64,000 bases of DNA, taken from assembly GCA_033026295.1 (NCBI GenBank), contig CM065187.1, positions 19,192,388 to 19,256,387 on the forward strand. Direction: 5' to 3'. The notes below the pieces were generated by a model. The model did not search any database, was not told where the DNA came from, and was given only the letters and a program-made list of their open reading frames with translations. Both the position numbers and the translations under genes were made by a program. Numbering within the stretch: position 1 is the stretch's first letter; each line of letters begins with the position of its first letter. Positions 35,385-48,275 of the stretch are shown piece after piece. Origin of the DNA: Channa striata (lineage: Eukaryota > Chordata > Actinopteri > Anabantiformes > Channidae).

Positions 35385-38019
35385 ATTTGCGGATGGGTAC
35401 ACACTTTAACACCCAGGAATTATTTATGTGCTGAGGCAGGCATTGTTGCGCTGCTCTTTGGAGCACTACAGGGTGGTGGCTGTGGCTTTTGGAAAGCACA
35501 ACCGCTTGCCTTTTAAGACCCTTCCGGCCTAGCACCATGACAGTGAAGGTCTCAGTTCCTAAAAATCTCCCTCCTCTATGTTGCTTTCCCTCCTCGCTCT
35601 ATTTCTCACGGGGCTTTCAAATGGTATGGGGTCGACCTGTCTTCACGGTGCAACCCTCCACTCCACTGTGACGATCCCTCCAGTGCTCCTGATTGACATT
35701 TAGCTCCATGGCCAGGCTAAAGAGGGCCAGAGAGCTTCAAATGAGACTGGCTGCAGGGGTGCAGAGTGAGCTTGACCACTCCCTACATTGCCCCTCCACC
35801 TCCATTAGCCACCGGAGTCCCTGGGGGCTGCAGGCGCCCTCAGACTGAGAGGTGAGCTCACGGCTCCGAGTGTAAAAGCACAAAAAGCAGGGGACTGTAT
35901 AGGCCAACCCTGTGATGTGGTGACACAGAGAACAATTACACAGCTTTAAATGATCTTTTTAGCAGTGAGCCTCAGCTTCCTTTCCACCTTCCACTTTGCA
36001 CTTTAGTGGACTAAATGTCAGTGTTCATCCTTCGTTTGTTCGGCTCAGCAGGTCGGAGGCATTTCATGGGTGTTTGAGGGTCTTGCTCGTATTAACCTAA
36101 TTTTTTCCACTCAACTGCTATTACTCCTGTGCTTATCATTCTTAGGCACTTACTTACAACCTGCCTCCTGCCTAACATTGTGTGTTTAGTAACATTTTAT
36201 CACACACCCATTTTTCCTATTTTAAATCCCACTCAGTAAAACCTGTGATTGTCTCTTCACACAACTTGCTGCACTATTTCAGTGTGTAATACTGGTCAGC
36301 TGTACTGGTAGGTGTTATCAGTGGATATGGCAGTTGACCAGGATGCGTCACCGTCTATTCACGCTGGTTCAGCCCAGTTTTGACAAGAGCATGTTATCAT
36401 GAACTAGGTGTGGAGTGAGACAGTCTGGTCTGTGGGTGTCACACTTAAGTTCATGCCAGCTCCTGAGTGAGGGGGTTACTGTACTGCTGGCTTGAACAGT
36501 CCTGCAACATGGCTTAACTGCACGGCCATCCAATTTTCAATTCACACAAGGGCCTTTAACAGGATCAGTGATTAAGGCTGTGAGTAATTGAATTAGGATT
36601 GTGCAGCCCGAAGCTAAAGCTGCCTAAAAGAGACTTGGATGAAATAAGACGAGGAAGTCTGCAGACAGGGTAAAAGTGGTGCAGAGGAGCGGGACCCACA
36701 CATTCTTTAATCCTGAGGTAAGGATTACACATTTGAGCCATTAATTAACACACTCCTACACCGCAAAGTTAGAGACACTTCACAATCAATTTAAAGCCAC
36801 ATGTACAGTTTTTTTTTGGTGTAAACAGCAGCTTGAATTTGTCTACAGCCTATTTATGTTACAGTATGAGTGTAGTGGTCCATAATGTGATCATTCATAA
36901 ATACATGAAGGGTTTCAATAGAATATGAAAGCAGTATTTAAGCTTAGCAATTTTCAAGTCTAGCCAAGACTGTCACATGCTGAGAGCAAAGCTGTGTCCC
37001 AATTCCATACTACATTCCTAATTGGGATGTGACTATGGAGTGTATTCACACTGGAAAAGTAACAAAAATTGTACTTTGATGTGCATCAATGTGTTTGCCA
37101 AATTTGCTTTATTATTCGGTGTCATGTTAGCGAAGGAGCTGCTCTCTTGAAATCAGTGTTTGATTGATTTTTGTTAATAGAAAAAAAGCAGGGTATGAAT
37201 TTGTTGTGTTGAACAATAGTAAGTTAAACAGAAGTGAAATTGGGTGAGATTTACAAAGTGGGATAGAGTTTAATTTATGACTAATGGCTTGCTCTGCTTC
37301 AAAATAATTCATTGTGACTGGCCATTGTTAATGTAAAAGCACCCCTACACACACATGCAAACATGTCCACTAAGTCACGCACGTGTGGCTCTACCAGTCA
37401 TCTGCAATCTTACGTTAATTCACTGGAAAGGAGTGGGCTCTTTCCTGGCCTATTTCATTTCAGACTAATAATGGGGAAAGAGTGGATTCCATACTGGAAC
37501 ACACTCTGCAGAAGGCAAGGAAAGCCCTGGACATGTTGCCAGTCTATCACAGAGCTAACACAGATTGACAAATAAACATGCACACTCTTCCATTCATTCC
37601 TGTGGGAAATTTTGAATCTCTAATCCACCTGATTGCATGTCTGTGGGCTGTGAGGAAGAAGCCAGGGAATCAACAGACAAAGAAAGCCACATGAACAGGA
37701 GGAAGGCACACAAACAAACACAGAATGCACCACTGGCTCTAGCTCAGACCTTGTGTCTGTGAGGTGAAGGTGTCACCATTGATTAGAGGTCAAATCATCT
37801 TTTTACTTGACCTCCTTTAACCTCTACTGGATTCTTGGCAATCTGAGTTTTAATCTGAGTTTCGTTTCCATGCCTGCCCCCCACAAAAGCCATTTTAACA
37901 CAAAATCAGGCTATATCTCACACAGAACATCACACAAAATAAAGAATTTGTCTTCACCTTCCAATTTCTACTTCTTGTTTATTTTATTTTATGTATGTAG
38001 AGTTTAGTACATTTACAGT
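35385..38019. other. Intergenic, no gene recognised
   Basis: Contains a moderately GC-rich part (35.5-36.0 kb) and a stretch at 36530-36620 with several TAATT/GATTA homeodomain-type cores. No coding feature supported. Confidence 0.5.
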
Positions 38020-38141
38020 GTGAAATGACTATATTTATCATGAAAGGCTGCTCTATCCAGTCCCTCTCGGATTTGGTGATTATTTCAGCTTTAATTGTCT
38101 GAATTTGTGACAGCTTTTCCACAATCATTGCGATGCATGTT
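38020..38141. repeat. 122-bp direct duplication, copy 1
   Basis: Matches 38611-38732 over the full 122 bases with about eight substitutions and no gap. The shared core includes ATGAAAGGCTGCTCTATCCA and GTGACAGCTTTTCCACAATC. Confidence 0.9.
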
Positions 38142-38610
38142 CATTTACAGTTAGTATTTATTATGTGAGAATGAATAAAATTGCATCTTAATTTGTCTTA
38201 CCTTAAAGCTGCGGTATGGATACTTTAAATGTATCCTGATGTACGGACCTGCATTGACCTGCGACTTGGATTTATAGAACAGTGCAGGCAGCAGTGCAAA
38301 GAGATTTTTGCTTCCAAATGCTTTCGAGCTATGGGCCTGACCTTCTACCAAATCTGAAAATTATAGCAGTTCCTGCTTATTTAGCAAGTTCTGCAGCTTC
38401 TCGGCTATTGTTTGATAATAATTAATATTTGAAAGTGCAGAAAGTGATGGAGTGTAGCAGATGGTAGAGGAGCAGTATGGAGCAGGGAGAGGGAGGGCTG
38501 GGCCGGGCTGAGAATGGAATGAGTTTGTGTCTCATGCCACTGTTAGCATAAATTGCATATTGTAGCTCCAGCTCAAATTTGCACTTAGGACTTTTTTAAA
38601 ATAACAATGA

Positions 38611-38732
38611 GTGAAATTACTATATTTATTATGAAAGGCTGCTCTATCCAGTCCCTCTCGAAGTTGGTGATTGTTTCAGCCTAAATTGTCTGAATTTGTG
38701 ACAGCTTTTCCACAATCATTGTGATGCATGTT
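38611..38732. repeat. 122-bp direct duplication, copy 2
   Basis: Second copy, 591 bases downstream in the same orientation, about 93 percent identical to copy 1. The sequence between the copies shows no long terminal repeat or coding signature. Confidence 0.9.
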
Positions 38733-41700
38733 GCAATGCTTTTATGATGTTCTAGATTGCAAGGTCTTGCAGAATTCACGGTAAATTGCCGGAAATAATT
38801 GTTGCGATCACAACAAATTCCTGGAGGGACTGTCTATTGAACATTTGATCATCTCTCCACTCGATGTTTCGGCTTTATGCACAACAAAAGCAGTTTTCAG
38901 TGAAAAAGCTACACTGCCTGCTCAGCTCCATACAATAAGTAAAGATAGAAGAGAACATTTAGCAGCTAAAGAGCCATGTGCACATCTTTGCAAAGACATG
39001 GTGAGATTCAGGATTTACATACATTGAAAGGCTTGTTTAGAGTTTATTCTGCGTTAAACTTCAAACACATTCTAAGATTTGCATGTATTTGTAGCATATC
39101 CAACAACTGGGTCCATGAAACTAGTTAAAAAGGAGTTTCCCCATTTGTGAGCAGTATTGTAATGGTAAGGTGCATCCAAAGAGCCTTTAATATAATATTA
39201 CACATCTCTAACCCATAACACTGACACACACATTGTTGTATATACAGTATGCACATTCACTGTACAGCCAATGTATATTCAGTGAAGGAGAAATGTGTGT
39301 GGAAGTGCAGAAGGAAGGGGAAAAAAGAAAGAACACCCTCCTCATTATCTCTCCCACAGTCAGTCAGCAAACACTAAACACTGAGGCAAAGAGAAGAAAA
39401 GGCAACTATAACAGACAAGAGAAGAGAAACAGCAGTTCTGGCAGAGCGATGTTGACAACTTTCCAGGAGCTGATTTAGCAAAGGAAGCTACATCTGTTGA
39501 GCTCCAATGACAGACACTGGGTTGTTCAGGCTTATTTTAGCTCTGATGTGCTGCTATCAACTTTTTTTTTATGTAGACAGAGTAACCTAGTTTCCACTGC
39601 ACACTGCAAAGATAGCAACCTGGAACCCTGGAGTCCCTCAGCTTAGACACCGTGATGGATATTAGCGCCTGTTTAATTGGCAAAAAACAAATTCTGCAAT
39701 GAAACATGCTGCTTTCCTGCAGCAAAGCACACAAGAGGATGATGCGTACAAGAACACTTCAAGTCAGATTGTCTCATACACGCTACCTTCTCTTTCTTAC
39801 TCCCACTCAGTCTCAGCCTCTCTGAAGTATAAATCAGTAGTTTGAGTATTGCTTTTAAAAGAAGTCGGGCACAACGCAAAGGCAGAAAAGGCTGGCACAG
39901 GTCTTTCAGGGCAAACATTTTTGGATGGCTTGTAAGAGCAAAAAAGCTTCCTCCAAGGGAAGGGGCTATTTGTTTGTTCTGTTAGTTTATGACACAAATG
40001 AGGGGACATTTAGGAGCAGAAAGGCTGTATCTGTATGTGGAGTTCAGGGTGTTTCATGCTGATCTACTGTATGTGCAGTGAGGTCACTACAGCATGACAC
40101 AGTCAAACACAGTCCCTCGGCTCATCATTAAACCTCTGCATTATGCATTTTATTTTTTTACCACAGTTTGAACTTTATATGATATGAACCCAAAAAATAG
40201 AACGGATTTAGGTTATAAATATAGGTTATAAATATTTCATTTATCCGTGTGCCCCAGTCTCTGCATTGAAAGTACAGCTCACCGGTTACCACAGCATTGT
40301 TTGACTTGGGCTGTCGTCATTAAACAACTATAAATGCAGACAGACAGACAGGTGGCCTGCTGGTCCTCCTCATCACCTGCTCTCGGCTGCCTGAGGTCAT
40401 TCATTGATCTAAGCGAAGGAACATGTGTGTTTAGGACCATTTGAGTTTGCAGGTGTGTTTGTCATTGCATTGTAAAAATGAGGAAAAGGTCAACACAGGA
40501 AGTGTATTATTAGTACTTCAACTTCATCCTCAGCTCATCAAGGTCCCATTTTTCATCTGAGTAAGAAGCACACTCGAAGCGACCACAGGTGCCCCACAGT
40601 CTGCATTAGAGTCTCCTTCACTAGTTATCAGCCGATGAAAATATAATGTCTATATTGTTCTTTAGCATCATCAGGCCAGATAACCCCAATCATATGAAAG
40701 CAGGGTCATATCATCTTATTTTAGAGATGCAGAACATTGAACTGCAATTTAAAAAATGGCTTTTGTTTGACAGTATAGTTGAATCATTGTTCGATTCCAT
40801 TGTAGATCCAGTATTTTCTACGTATATTTTCGTATCTTCAACAGACCTAAAAGAAGTATCTTTATTTATTTACTCTATATGCATTTCTGTCTTGCTGCAA
40901 TAAAGTTTGCTGATATTTAAATGTCAAAAATTTTGCATAACGTAGTTTCACAGCGTAGTGGGTAGGGCATGGAAACATGGAGAAAGTCAGATACACAGGA
41001 CAAGGAGGAGTAAAAAAGGGCAAATTACCACATAAATGAGCAATGATTTATACATTTAGGAATAATCTTCATGCAGTTGTGCCATTTTTAATTGAGCTTT
41101 TCTGTTCATGACACGCAAAGAATTTCTGTCTTTTCAATTATAGTACTCAGAAAAATGTGCAAAGCTTCTACATTTTGGTCTAGTGTACATAGGGTTTAGC
41201 TGTTTGTTCCTCAAACTTGTGAATAAGCTTTTCATGTGCAGGCCAGCATTTGCTGGAAGCAGCCATTCACTTAGAAAACCCTTAGTGTGCAGCTGCTGAT
41301 GGATGTCACCAAAATGGCACGATTACAGAGGAAACTTGTGGTGCAATCTGGATGCAGATCACCTCCAGTGAGAGCCAAAATAGCTGTATGAGTGATAAAT
41401 AGATGGAAATAGCCCACAGTGTCCAGTTCACAGGCCCGGCTGCCCCTGTCTTTGATCTCTGGTCCTAATGAGCTTTCAGAACAGAGCCAGAGATGAGAAG
41501 ACAGGGTTTTTCAAAAGGACCCTTGATTCTGGGGGAAACCTGGGGTAAGAACTGCTAAGGAGGCCTGAGATGTTGCCATAACTAACATTAGTATTCTCTT
41601 AAGTATTCGCCACTACATTAGTAAAACCTACTCACCCTTCTCTGGAGCAAGGTCACTTGCATCATTATGAGTTAAGTTACAGCCTACAGACTGATTATGG

Positions 41701-42487
41701 GGATTGAAACTATACATTTGTTAATAATACAAAATGCCTTTCCTACTGTAAACAGAAAGCTTAATAATGTCAATAACTCCCTTTGTAGAAATGGCAGTTC
41801 CCCGCCCACCCCTGGGTGAATCAAGTAGTTAAATTTGTTGTGAAGGATTAAGTACTAAACCACCGGTGGGCTGACACTTTGCCAGGGGAAAAATATTTGT
41901 TAAACTGCAAAGTGCTTGTGTACAGCACATTCAGTTAAAAGCAAAATCCCTGTGTGAGAATATGCAGCTGGATATGCAATCAAAAAGAATATTTAATGTC
42001 TTCCCCCTCGTTCAAATTCAGCATGCGGTGCACTCCGGAATGCTCATGCTCTCCTTTACTGGTGACAGGCATACATTATCCTCCACATATTAGCCTCATA
42101 CACTGTGTATACCTGCACGTCATTACCCACCACATACCATGTGTTACTGTGATGAAGCGGCCATGAAAAAAATAGAGGAAAGCAATAGAATTTCTAACAG
42201 TGCTAAGAGAATGTCATTTGGCTAATCACAGGTAGGTTATTTATGGACAAATAAATGAATTGAAGTTTTCCCATTTAAAGGAGAGACAGACTCCTTTTTA
42301 TTGATGATGAAAAACTTTAGGGATCTAGTCATCTTTCTACGTGGGACTCATTGAAAGTGCTTAATGATACCCAAGCCCCCTCAAAGGCTACATCAGCAGC
42401 AGGACATCAAAGAGTGGTTGACAGACAGACAGATTTGGAGATGCATGTTAAAAGCCCATTCCTCTTTAAAATGAAAATAAAACTGAA

Positions 42488-42489
<2 letters not shown>
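38733..42489. other. Intergenic, no gene recognised
   Basis: AT-rich non-coding DNA with short open frames only. No named repeat seen. Confidence 0.55.

Positions 42490-42566
<77 letters not shown>
42490..42566. repeat. (CA)38 microsatellite
   Basis: Uninterrupted CA run of 77 bases, the longest simple repeat in the window. It creates an artefactual His-Thr repeat open frame at 42351-42896. Confidence 0.98.
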
Positions 42567-42567
<1 letters not shown>

Positions 42568-44656
42568 CAGCACCACCACCCTACAAAAAGATCCCATCAT
42601 CCTCCTCATTTCTCTGTGAAACACTATCTCCACATGAAGACGTACACTTTGCTACATCCATCTTTCTTCAAATCTTTTTATTTCATTTTTTTATACTCTT
42701 CAAACGACTCGTGCTCAGGCATAGCCAGGCATGTTTTTGCATCATTAGAGCTAGTGGGTGTATTTGGAGACAGACTAATGACAGCACTGCTTTCCGGCTC
42801 AAACGAGAGCCATTGCTCATTTACCCAAATAGATATATATGGGGTGGGGGCTGGGGGTTGTATGGATGTAGCCTTATCAAATACTCTCAAACATAAGCCG
42901 AATGACACAACATCAGACCAGAGCCATTTAAATTATGGTCAGGGATTTAGTACGTGACAACAGTTAAGCATGTTAATGTGTATGTTTCAGAGGAAAAATC
43001 AGCTGGACATCAGTGTGTACGTGTTGCTGTCTCACAGGATGAATGGTCTGAATGATCAAGAGCAGCAATGAAATAGAATGAGAGCTGTTGTATGCTGTGA
43101 TACATTTACTGGCAGTCCTGATTTACAATGGACAGCCTCAGAGAGATGCCGTCCTCTCAAAAGCTTGAGATTCTGGCAGTCCTTTGTGATCTATCTTTCT
43201 CTCCATTTATCTCTCCCAATCTGCCTCCCTATCAGCCTCTGTTTCACATCCAAACTCCGATACAGATCGCACACCAACGCAAACTCACTAACACGCTCCA
43301 TGAGAGCATCAATATGGATCACTTCCAGGAATCAACAACCTTTTTGTTTCTTTCCTGCCACTTCTCACTACTTTACTGTATCTTCCTCTCTGCAGCTGTT
43401 GATTGCCCTTGGGTCAAATCCTATTTGAGCGGCCGCTCCAGGTAGCCAAACACTGTGTCCTTTTTTTCCACTTTTTGGAAGTAGACACAGCAAACTGACA
43501 GTCTGCATCGACCTGGCTTGTTATAAAAGATTAACAACCAAATGCAGTGGCCCTATTTCCTGGGCCAGCTCCTTTTGGAATCACAACATGTTAACAACCC
43601 TTCATAAAGTCCCCCAAAACCCTGCATTTGCGGCAGCCCAGGGCGATACAGATTAGACTGTAATATGGATTGATCTCTGCTCCCTCTCCCTCCCACCTCC
43701 CATTTTCACACATATCGTTTGTGTGGGTGTGTGTACACACTGTGTGCTGCAGAATCTGTGTACAATTTGTGAGTGGACCCCAGCCACATTCACCTAACAC
43801 ACACTTCGTTTCCGCAGCCTCCCCAAGCTTCTTTTTTAGTTTATTTTCCCCCTCTTTTTTTTCTGGGTCTTTCTGTGAGATTAATTCCTCTCTTCCCATT
43901 TTTGGGCTGTCAACTCGCGGTATGGAGTCATTTTTTAAAGGCCGCTGTTCCCGAGGACAGGAGACTGATTGAGCTGTGGCCTTTTTCTGAGTGGGTAAAG
44001 AACAGGATTAATGCGTAACTCTTGAAACCAACACGTTGGAAAAAAATAAGTCGGGAAAAAGTCATATGGGGTTAAATAATGAAAGTTCATGATCAAGAGC
44101 ATCGGCTTTGTTGTACATTTTCTATAGTCACATGTGAATGTAAATGCATGCAAAGAACAAGTAACGTGAAATCATCTAAAATTTAAAACTAAAACAGTGC
44201 TTTTAATGGTTAAGTGTTTAGTAGCACAAAAAAATATCTACCGGCAGTGCAATGATGCATCTTAGCTACTGTAACTAGGCATGGCAGGACCGTCAGTCAC
44301 TGGAGATTTGTAAATCCACTGTAGAGCTGTAATGACCGTGCTCGCAAAAGTTTGAAAAATGCTTTTCCAAATCTAAAATCACAGTGTACACTGTATGTGT
44401 GTGTGGTGTGCAGCTGTTAAACAGCAACACCAGATTTCAACTTTCTTTCTACAGCTGCAGTTTAGGGTGTAAATGTAAACTAAAGCTTTTAAATGTCCGT
44501 CTGACTTCACTCTATTCAAATATTCCTCTAGTTCTAGCTGAAAAACTCATTTACATGACATCACCTTCATTAGAAGCTCTGGAAAAGCAGGTCGACCATG
44601 AGTACAAACATTACAATCTGGAGGCTTTTCTGAGCTAGAAATAGAGAGAGATTATT
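42567..44656. other. Intergenic, no gene recognised
   Basis: Mixed-composition sequence. Overlapping 100-codon open frames at 43078-43445 and 43591-43972 occur in more than one frame and on both strands, which is typical of chance frames in less AT-rich DNA. Confidence 0.55.
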
Positions 44657-46966
44657 CAATTCAATTCAATTCAACTTTATTTATATAGCGCCAATTTACA
44701 ACAAGGTCATCTCAGGGCACTTTACATAATAAAGTCAAGACTATACAAACAGGTAGAGAAAACCCAACAAATCCCCCTTGAGCAAAGGCAACAGTGGAGA
44801 GGAAAAACTCCCTTTAACGGAAGAAACCTCCAGCAGAACCAGGCTCAGGGAGGACGGCCATCTGCCTTGACCGGTTGGGCAGAGTGGAAAGTGGAGAGAG
44901 AAAAGAACAGAGCAACAAAAGCAACAACAAAACATTGAGCAGGTTAATAGGACCAGTAGCTGCACACTGGAGGACACACAGCGCCAAATCCGGGGACACC
45001 TGTGGACAGGGAGAGAGAGAGGGGGAAAGAGAGGGAGAGAGACGACTACGGGACAAAGAAGACACAGAGTTAATGTCATACAGTGGTGACAATATAGATG
45101 TGGGGTGAGAGGAGAGAATGAAGAGAAGAGGAAGTGGCACAGTGCAGAGTCCAGCAGTCTAAGCCTATAGCAGCATGACTATAACCAACTATAAGCTTTA
45201 TCAAAAGGAAGGTTTTGAGCCTAGTCTTAAAAACAGGGAGGGCGTCTGCTTCCCGAATCTGAACTGGGAGCTGGTTCCACAGAGAGGAGCTTGATAGCTA
45301 AAGGCTCTGCCTCCCATTCTATTTTTGGAAATTCTGGGAACCACAAGTAGGCCTGCATTTTGGGACCGAAGTGGTCTAGTAGGATGATATGGCACTAAGA
45401 GATCTTTTAAATATGATGGGGCTTGACCGTTTAAAGCTTTATAGGTAAGAAGAAGGGTTTTAAATTCTATTCTACATTTAATTGGAAGCCAATGGAGAGA
45501 AGCTAATGAAGGTGAAATATGATCTCTCTTACCAATCCCAGTCAGTAATCTTGCTGCAGCATTTTGGATTAATTGGAGGCTTTTAGAGAGTTACTGGGGC
45601 AGCCTGAAAGTAGAGAATTACAATAGTCCAATCTAGAAGTAACAAATGGATGAACCAATTTTTCAGCATCGCTTTGGGACAGGATGCTCCTAATTTTGGC
45701 AATGTTCCGTAGGTGGAAGAAGGCTGTTCTAGAGATTTGCTTTATCTGTGAGGTAAATGACAAATCCTGGTCAAAAATGACTCCAAGATTCCTTGCAGTA
45801 CTACTGGGGGCAAGAGTTATGGTCTAAAGTAGCGATATGGTTAGAAAACATGTCTCTTAGACTATTAGGCCCAAATACAATAACTTCAGTTTTATCTGAG
45901 TTTAGAAGAAGAAAATTATACGTCATCCAGTCCCTTATATCTTTAAGACATGCTTGTAGTTTGAGTAATTTATTTGTTTCATCAGGTTTCATAGATAGAT
46001 ATAACTGCGTGTCATCAGCGTAGCAGTGAAAATTTACAGAGTGTTTTCTAATAATGTTGCCAAGGGAGACATATATAGAGTAAAGAGTATTGGTCCTAAT
46101 ACAGAGCCTTGTGGAATTCCATAACTAACTTTTGTGTATGTCGAAGATCATCATTAACGTGAGTAAATTGGAATCTATCTGATAGATACGATTTAAACCA
46201 ATTTAGTGCTGTTCCTTTAATTCCAATTACATGTTCTAGTCTCTGTAATAATATTCTGTGATCAATGGTGTCAAATGCAGCACTAAGATCTAGCAGAACT
46301 AGTATAGAGACAAGTCCGTTATCTGAAGCCAGAAGAAGATCATTGGTGACTTTAATCAGTGGGTTTCTGTGCTATGATGAACTCTAAATCCTGACTGAAA
46401 TTCTTCAAACAAGTCGTTTCTGCGCAGGTGGTCACATAATTGCTTTACAACTACTTTTTCAAGTATTTTAGAAATAAAAGGGAGATTGGATATTGGTCTG
46501 TAATTGGCCAAGACATCTGGATCCAGACTTGGTTTTTAAGTAGAGGTTTGATTACAGCTATCTTATAAGCCTTTGGTACATATCCTGTTTGTAAGGATAG
46601 ATTAATGATATCTAATATGAACGTGTCTAATAAGGGTAGAGCATCTTTGAGCAGTCTAACTGGAATAGGGTCTAGCAGACATGTTGTTGGTTTAGATGCC
46701 ATAATAGTTGAAGTTAACTCAGCAAGGTCTATGGGCACAAAGCAGTCTAAAAGGGACTGAGGACTTACTGATGATTCTAATTCTGTTGTATTTGTGGGGA
46801 GGGTCTGGTGAATTTTATTTCTAATAGCTATGATTTTGTTTGTGAAGAAGGTCATGAAGTCATTGCTACATAGCGTTGAGGGAATACTAGTCTCAACTGA
46901 ACTATGGCTCTTAGTCAGCCTGGCTACAGTGCTGAAAAGAAACCGGGGGTTGTTTGGACTGATTAT
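44657..46966 (-). mobile_element. 5'-truncated LINE retrotransposon, CR1/L2 group, decayed
   Basis: On the minus strand, broken reverse-transcriptase polyprotein fragments appear in order. First is FMTFFTNKIIAIRNKIHQ to SWPITDQYPISLLFLKYLKK (46855-46451; YRPIS motif degraded). Next is the segment with KPDETNKLLKLQACLKDIRD and FLLLNSDKTEVIVFGP (45992-45801), just after the expected YADD position. Then come FTSQIKQISRTAFFHLRNIA with VTSRLDYCNSLLSGCP (45763-45569), and PYHPTRPLRSQNAGLLVVPR (45395-45201). The 3' UTR ends GGCGCTATATAAATAAAG plus (TTGAA)n tail at 44657-44690. Stops and frameshifts separate the blocks, so it is inactive. No N-terminal endonuclease is left. Confidence 0.88.
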
Positions 46967-47945
46967 AATGTAGTAAAGTCAAAGGTGGGTTTAATGGCAT
47001 TCAGTTACACGTACTACCCAAACTAGAACCAAAAGAAGCAAGTGTGAAGTCAGTGGACGTGTCCTTTAACGTGTTGAGGTGAAAGTGAACCATCTCTCTT
47101 AAACAGGTTCTTGCAAGACACAGTTGGATAACTGGGAATTAGCACATCATTCCGACAATTTCTCATTACGACACTCAGCTTCACGAGAAAATAAGCACTT
47201 TTACTGTGTAAAAAGTAAATAGTCTGTGATAGAGGAATGATATGTGCATCCCACAGACTCAAATCATGGCATCCCTGTCGTCTACAGAGCATATAATGAA
47301 GTTATTTTCCAGACAGGGCAAGCAGCAGCTCTGCTCATTCAGAAACCTGACAGCACACTGACTGGCCCTGCTGTCTGAAACAAAGTGAATCTGCATTCAC
47401 CAAGGAGCTCCTGAGAAACAGTGTTCTTAACAAAGGGAGGGAATCAGATGTTGGGCCTGCACTTTCTCATGAACTCCTCCCGACTCTCTCACCGCTCCCT
47501 CTGCTCCCCTCTCCTATCCTTCCCGTGGCCACTAAAAGCCGAATAGCTGATTAAGCACACATTGATTAGAGCAGGCTCATTAGCATCCTGTTTGTGCTGA
47601 CCCCCCTCCCCACTCCCACTCCACCATTTCCGAGCAGGACACACTCATAAACATTCAGACTCTTTCACGGAGCCCCCTTGCTGCTCTGATTCAAATGGAT
47701 TAACAAGCACAATATTTCTGCCAGGGACAGGAAATCACTGAACACTTGTCAGGAAGGGTGCGATCGATGGAATTCACATCATTGACCCCCACTCACCGCA
47801 TGCGCTCCCTAACCCACCCTCGCACCCCGTGTACCTTTCCATGCTACCCAGCTGTGAGCCTGTGCCAGCATCCTATCACTGATTTTACATTTGCATTTCT
47901 TTACATGTCCAATCAGGCAGAGGTCAAGCTCCAATTCAACCTCAC

Positions 47946-47976
<31 letters not shown>

Positions 47977-48219
47977 CGGGCACCTGCACACACTCTTGCG
48001 CTCACATACATGTGCCAAAAAAATGAGCTCACTCTCTGAAGTTAAACTCTAGTTGTTAGTGTATCTTTTTTTCCGCCCATCTTCTCATCTTCTCATATTC
48101 CCTGCAGAGTTTGAGGCATCTTTGCCAGCCCTAGCTGAAGCACCACAGGGTGTCTCCAAGGTTAACTTAATACATTACAAGCAGTAAAGACACAGATCAT
48201 TTTGGCTGTGTGTCTGTAC

Positions 48220-48221
<2 letters not shown>
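46967..48221. other. Intergenic, with possible enhancer-like stretch
   Basis: Holds an enhancer-like segment near 47525-47600 and a (CAGA)n tetranucleotide run at 47946-47976. No exon recognised. Confidence 0.5.
47946..47976. repeat. (CAGA)n microsatellite
   Basis: About seven copies of the tetranucleotide CAGA. Confidence 0.95.
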
Positions 48222-48272
<51 letters not shown>

Positions 48273-48275
48273 GTG
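48222..48275. repeat. (TG)n microsatellite
   Basis: TG run of about 46 bases (48222-48267) continuing with one C interruption to 48275. Confidence 0.95.

Noticed and set aside
42351..42896. 181-codon plus-strand open frame
   Set aside because: Its core is the translation of the CA microsatellite into His-Thr repeats.
44741..45140. Minus-strand 108-112-codon open frames with hydrophobic and serine runs
   Set aside because: They lie in the CT-rich 3' UTR of the LINE, as do the plus-strand frames at 8146-8467 in the other copy. These are not host genes.
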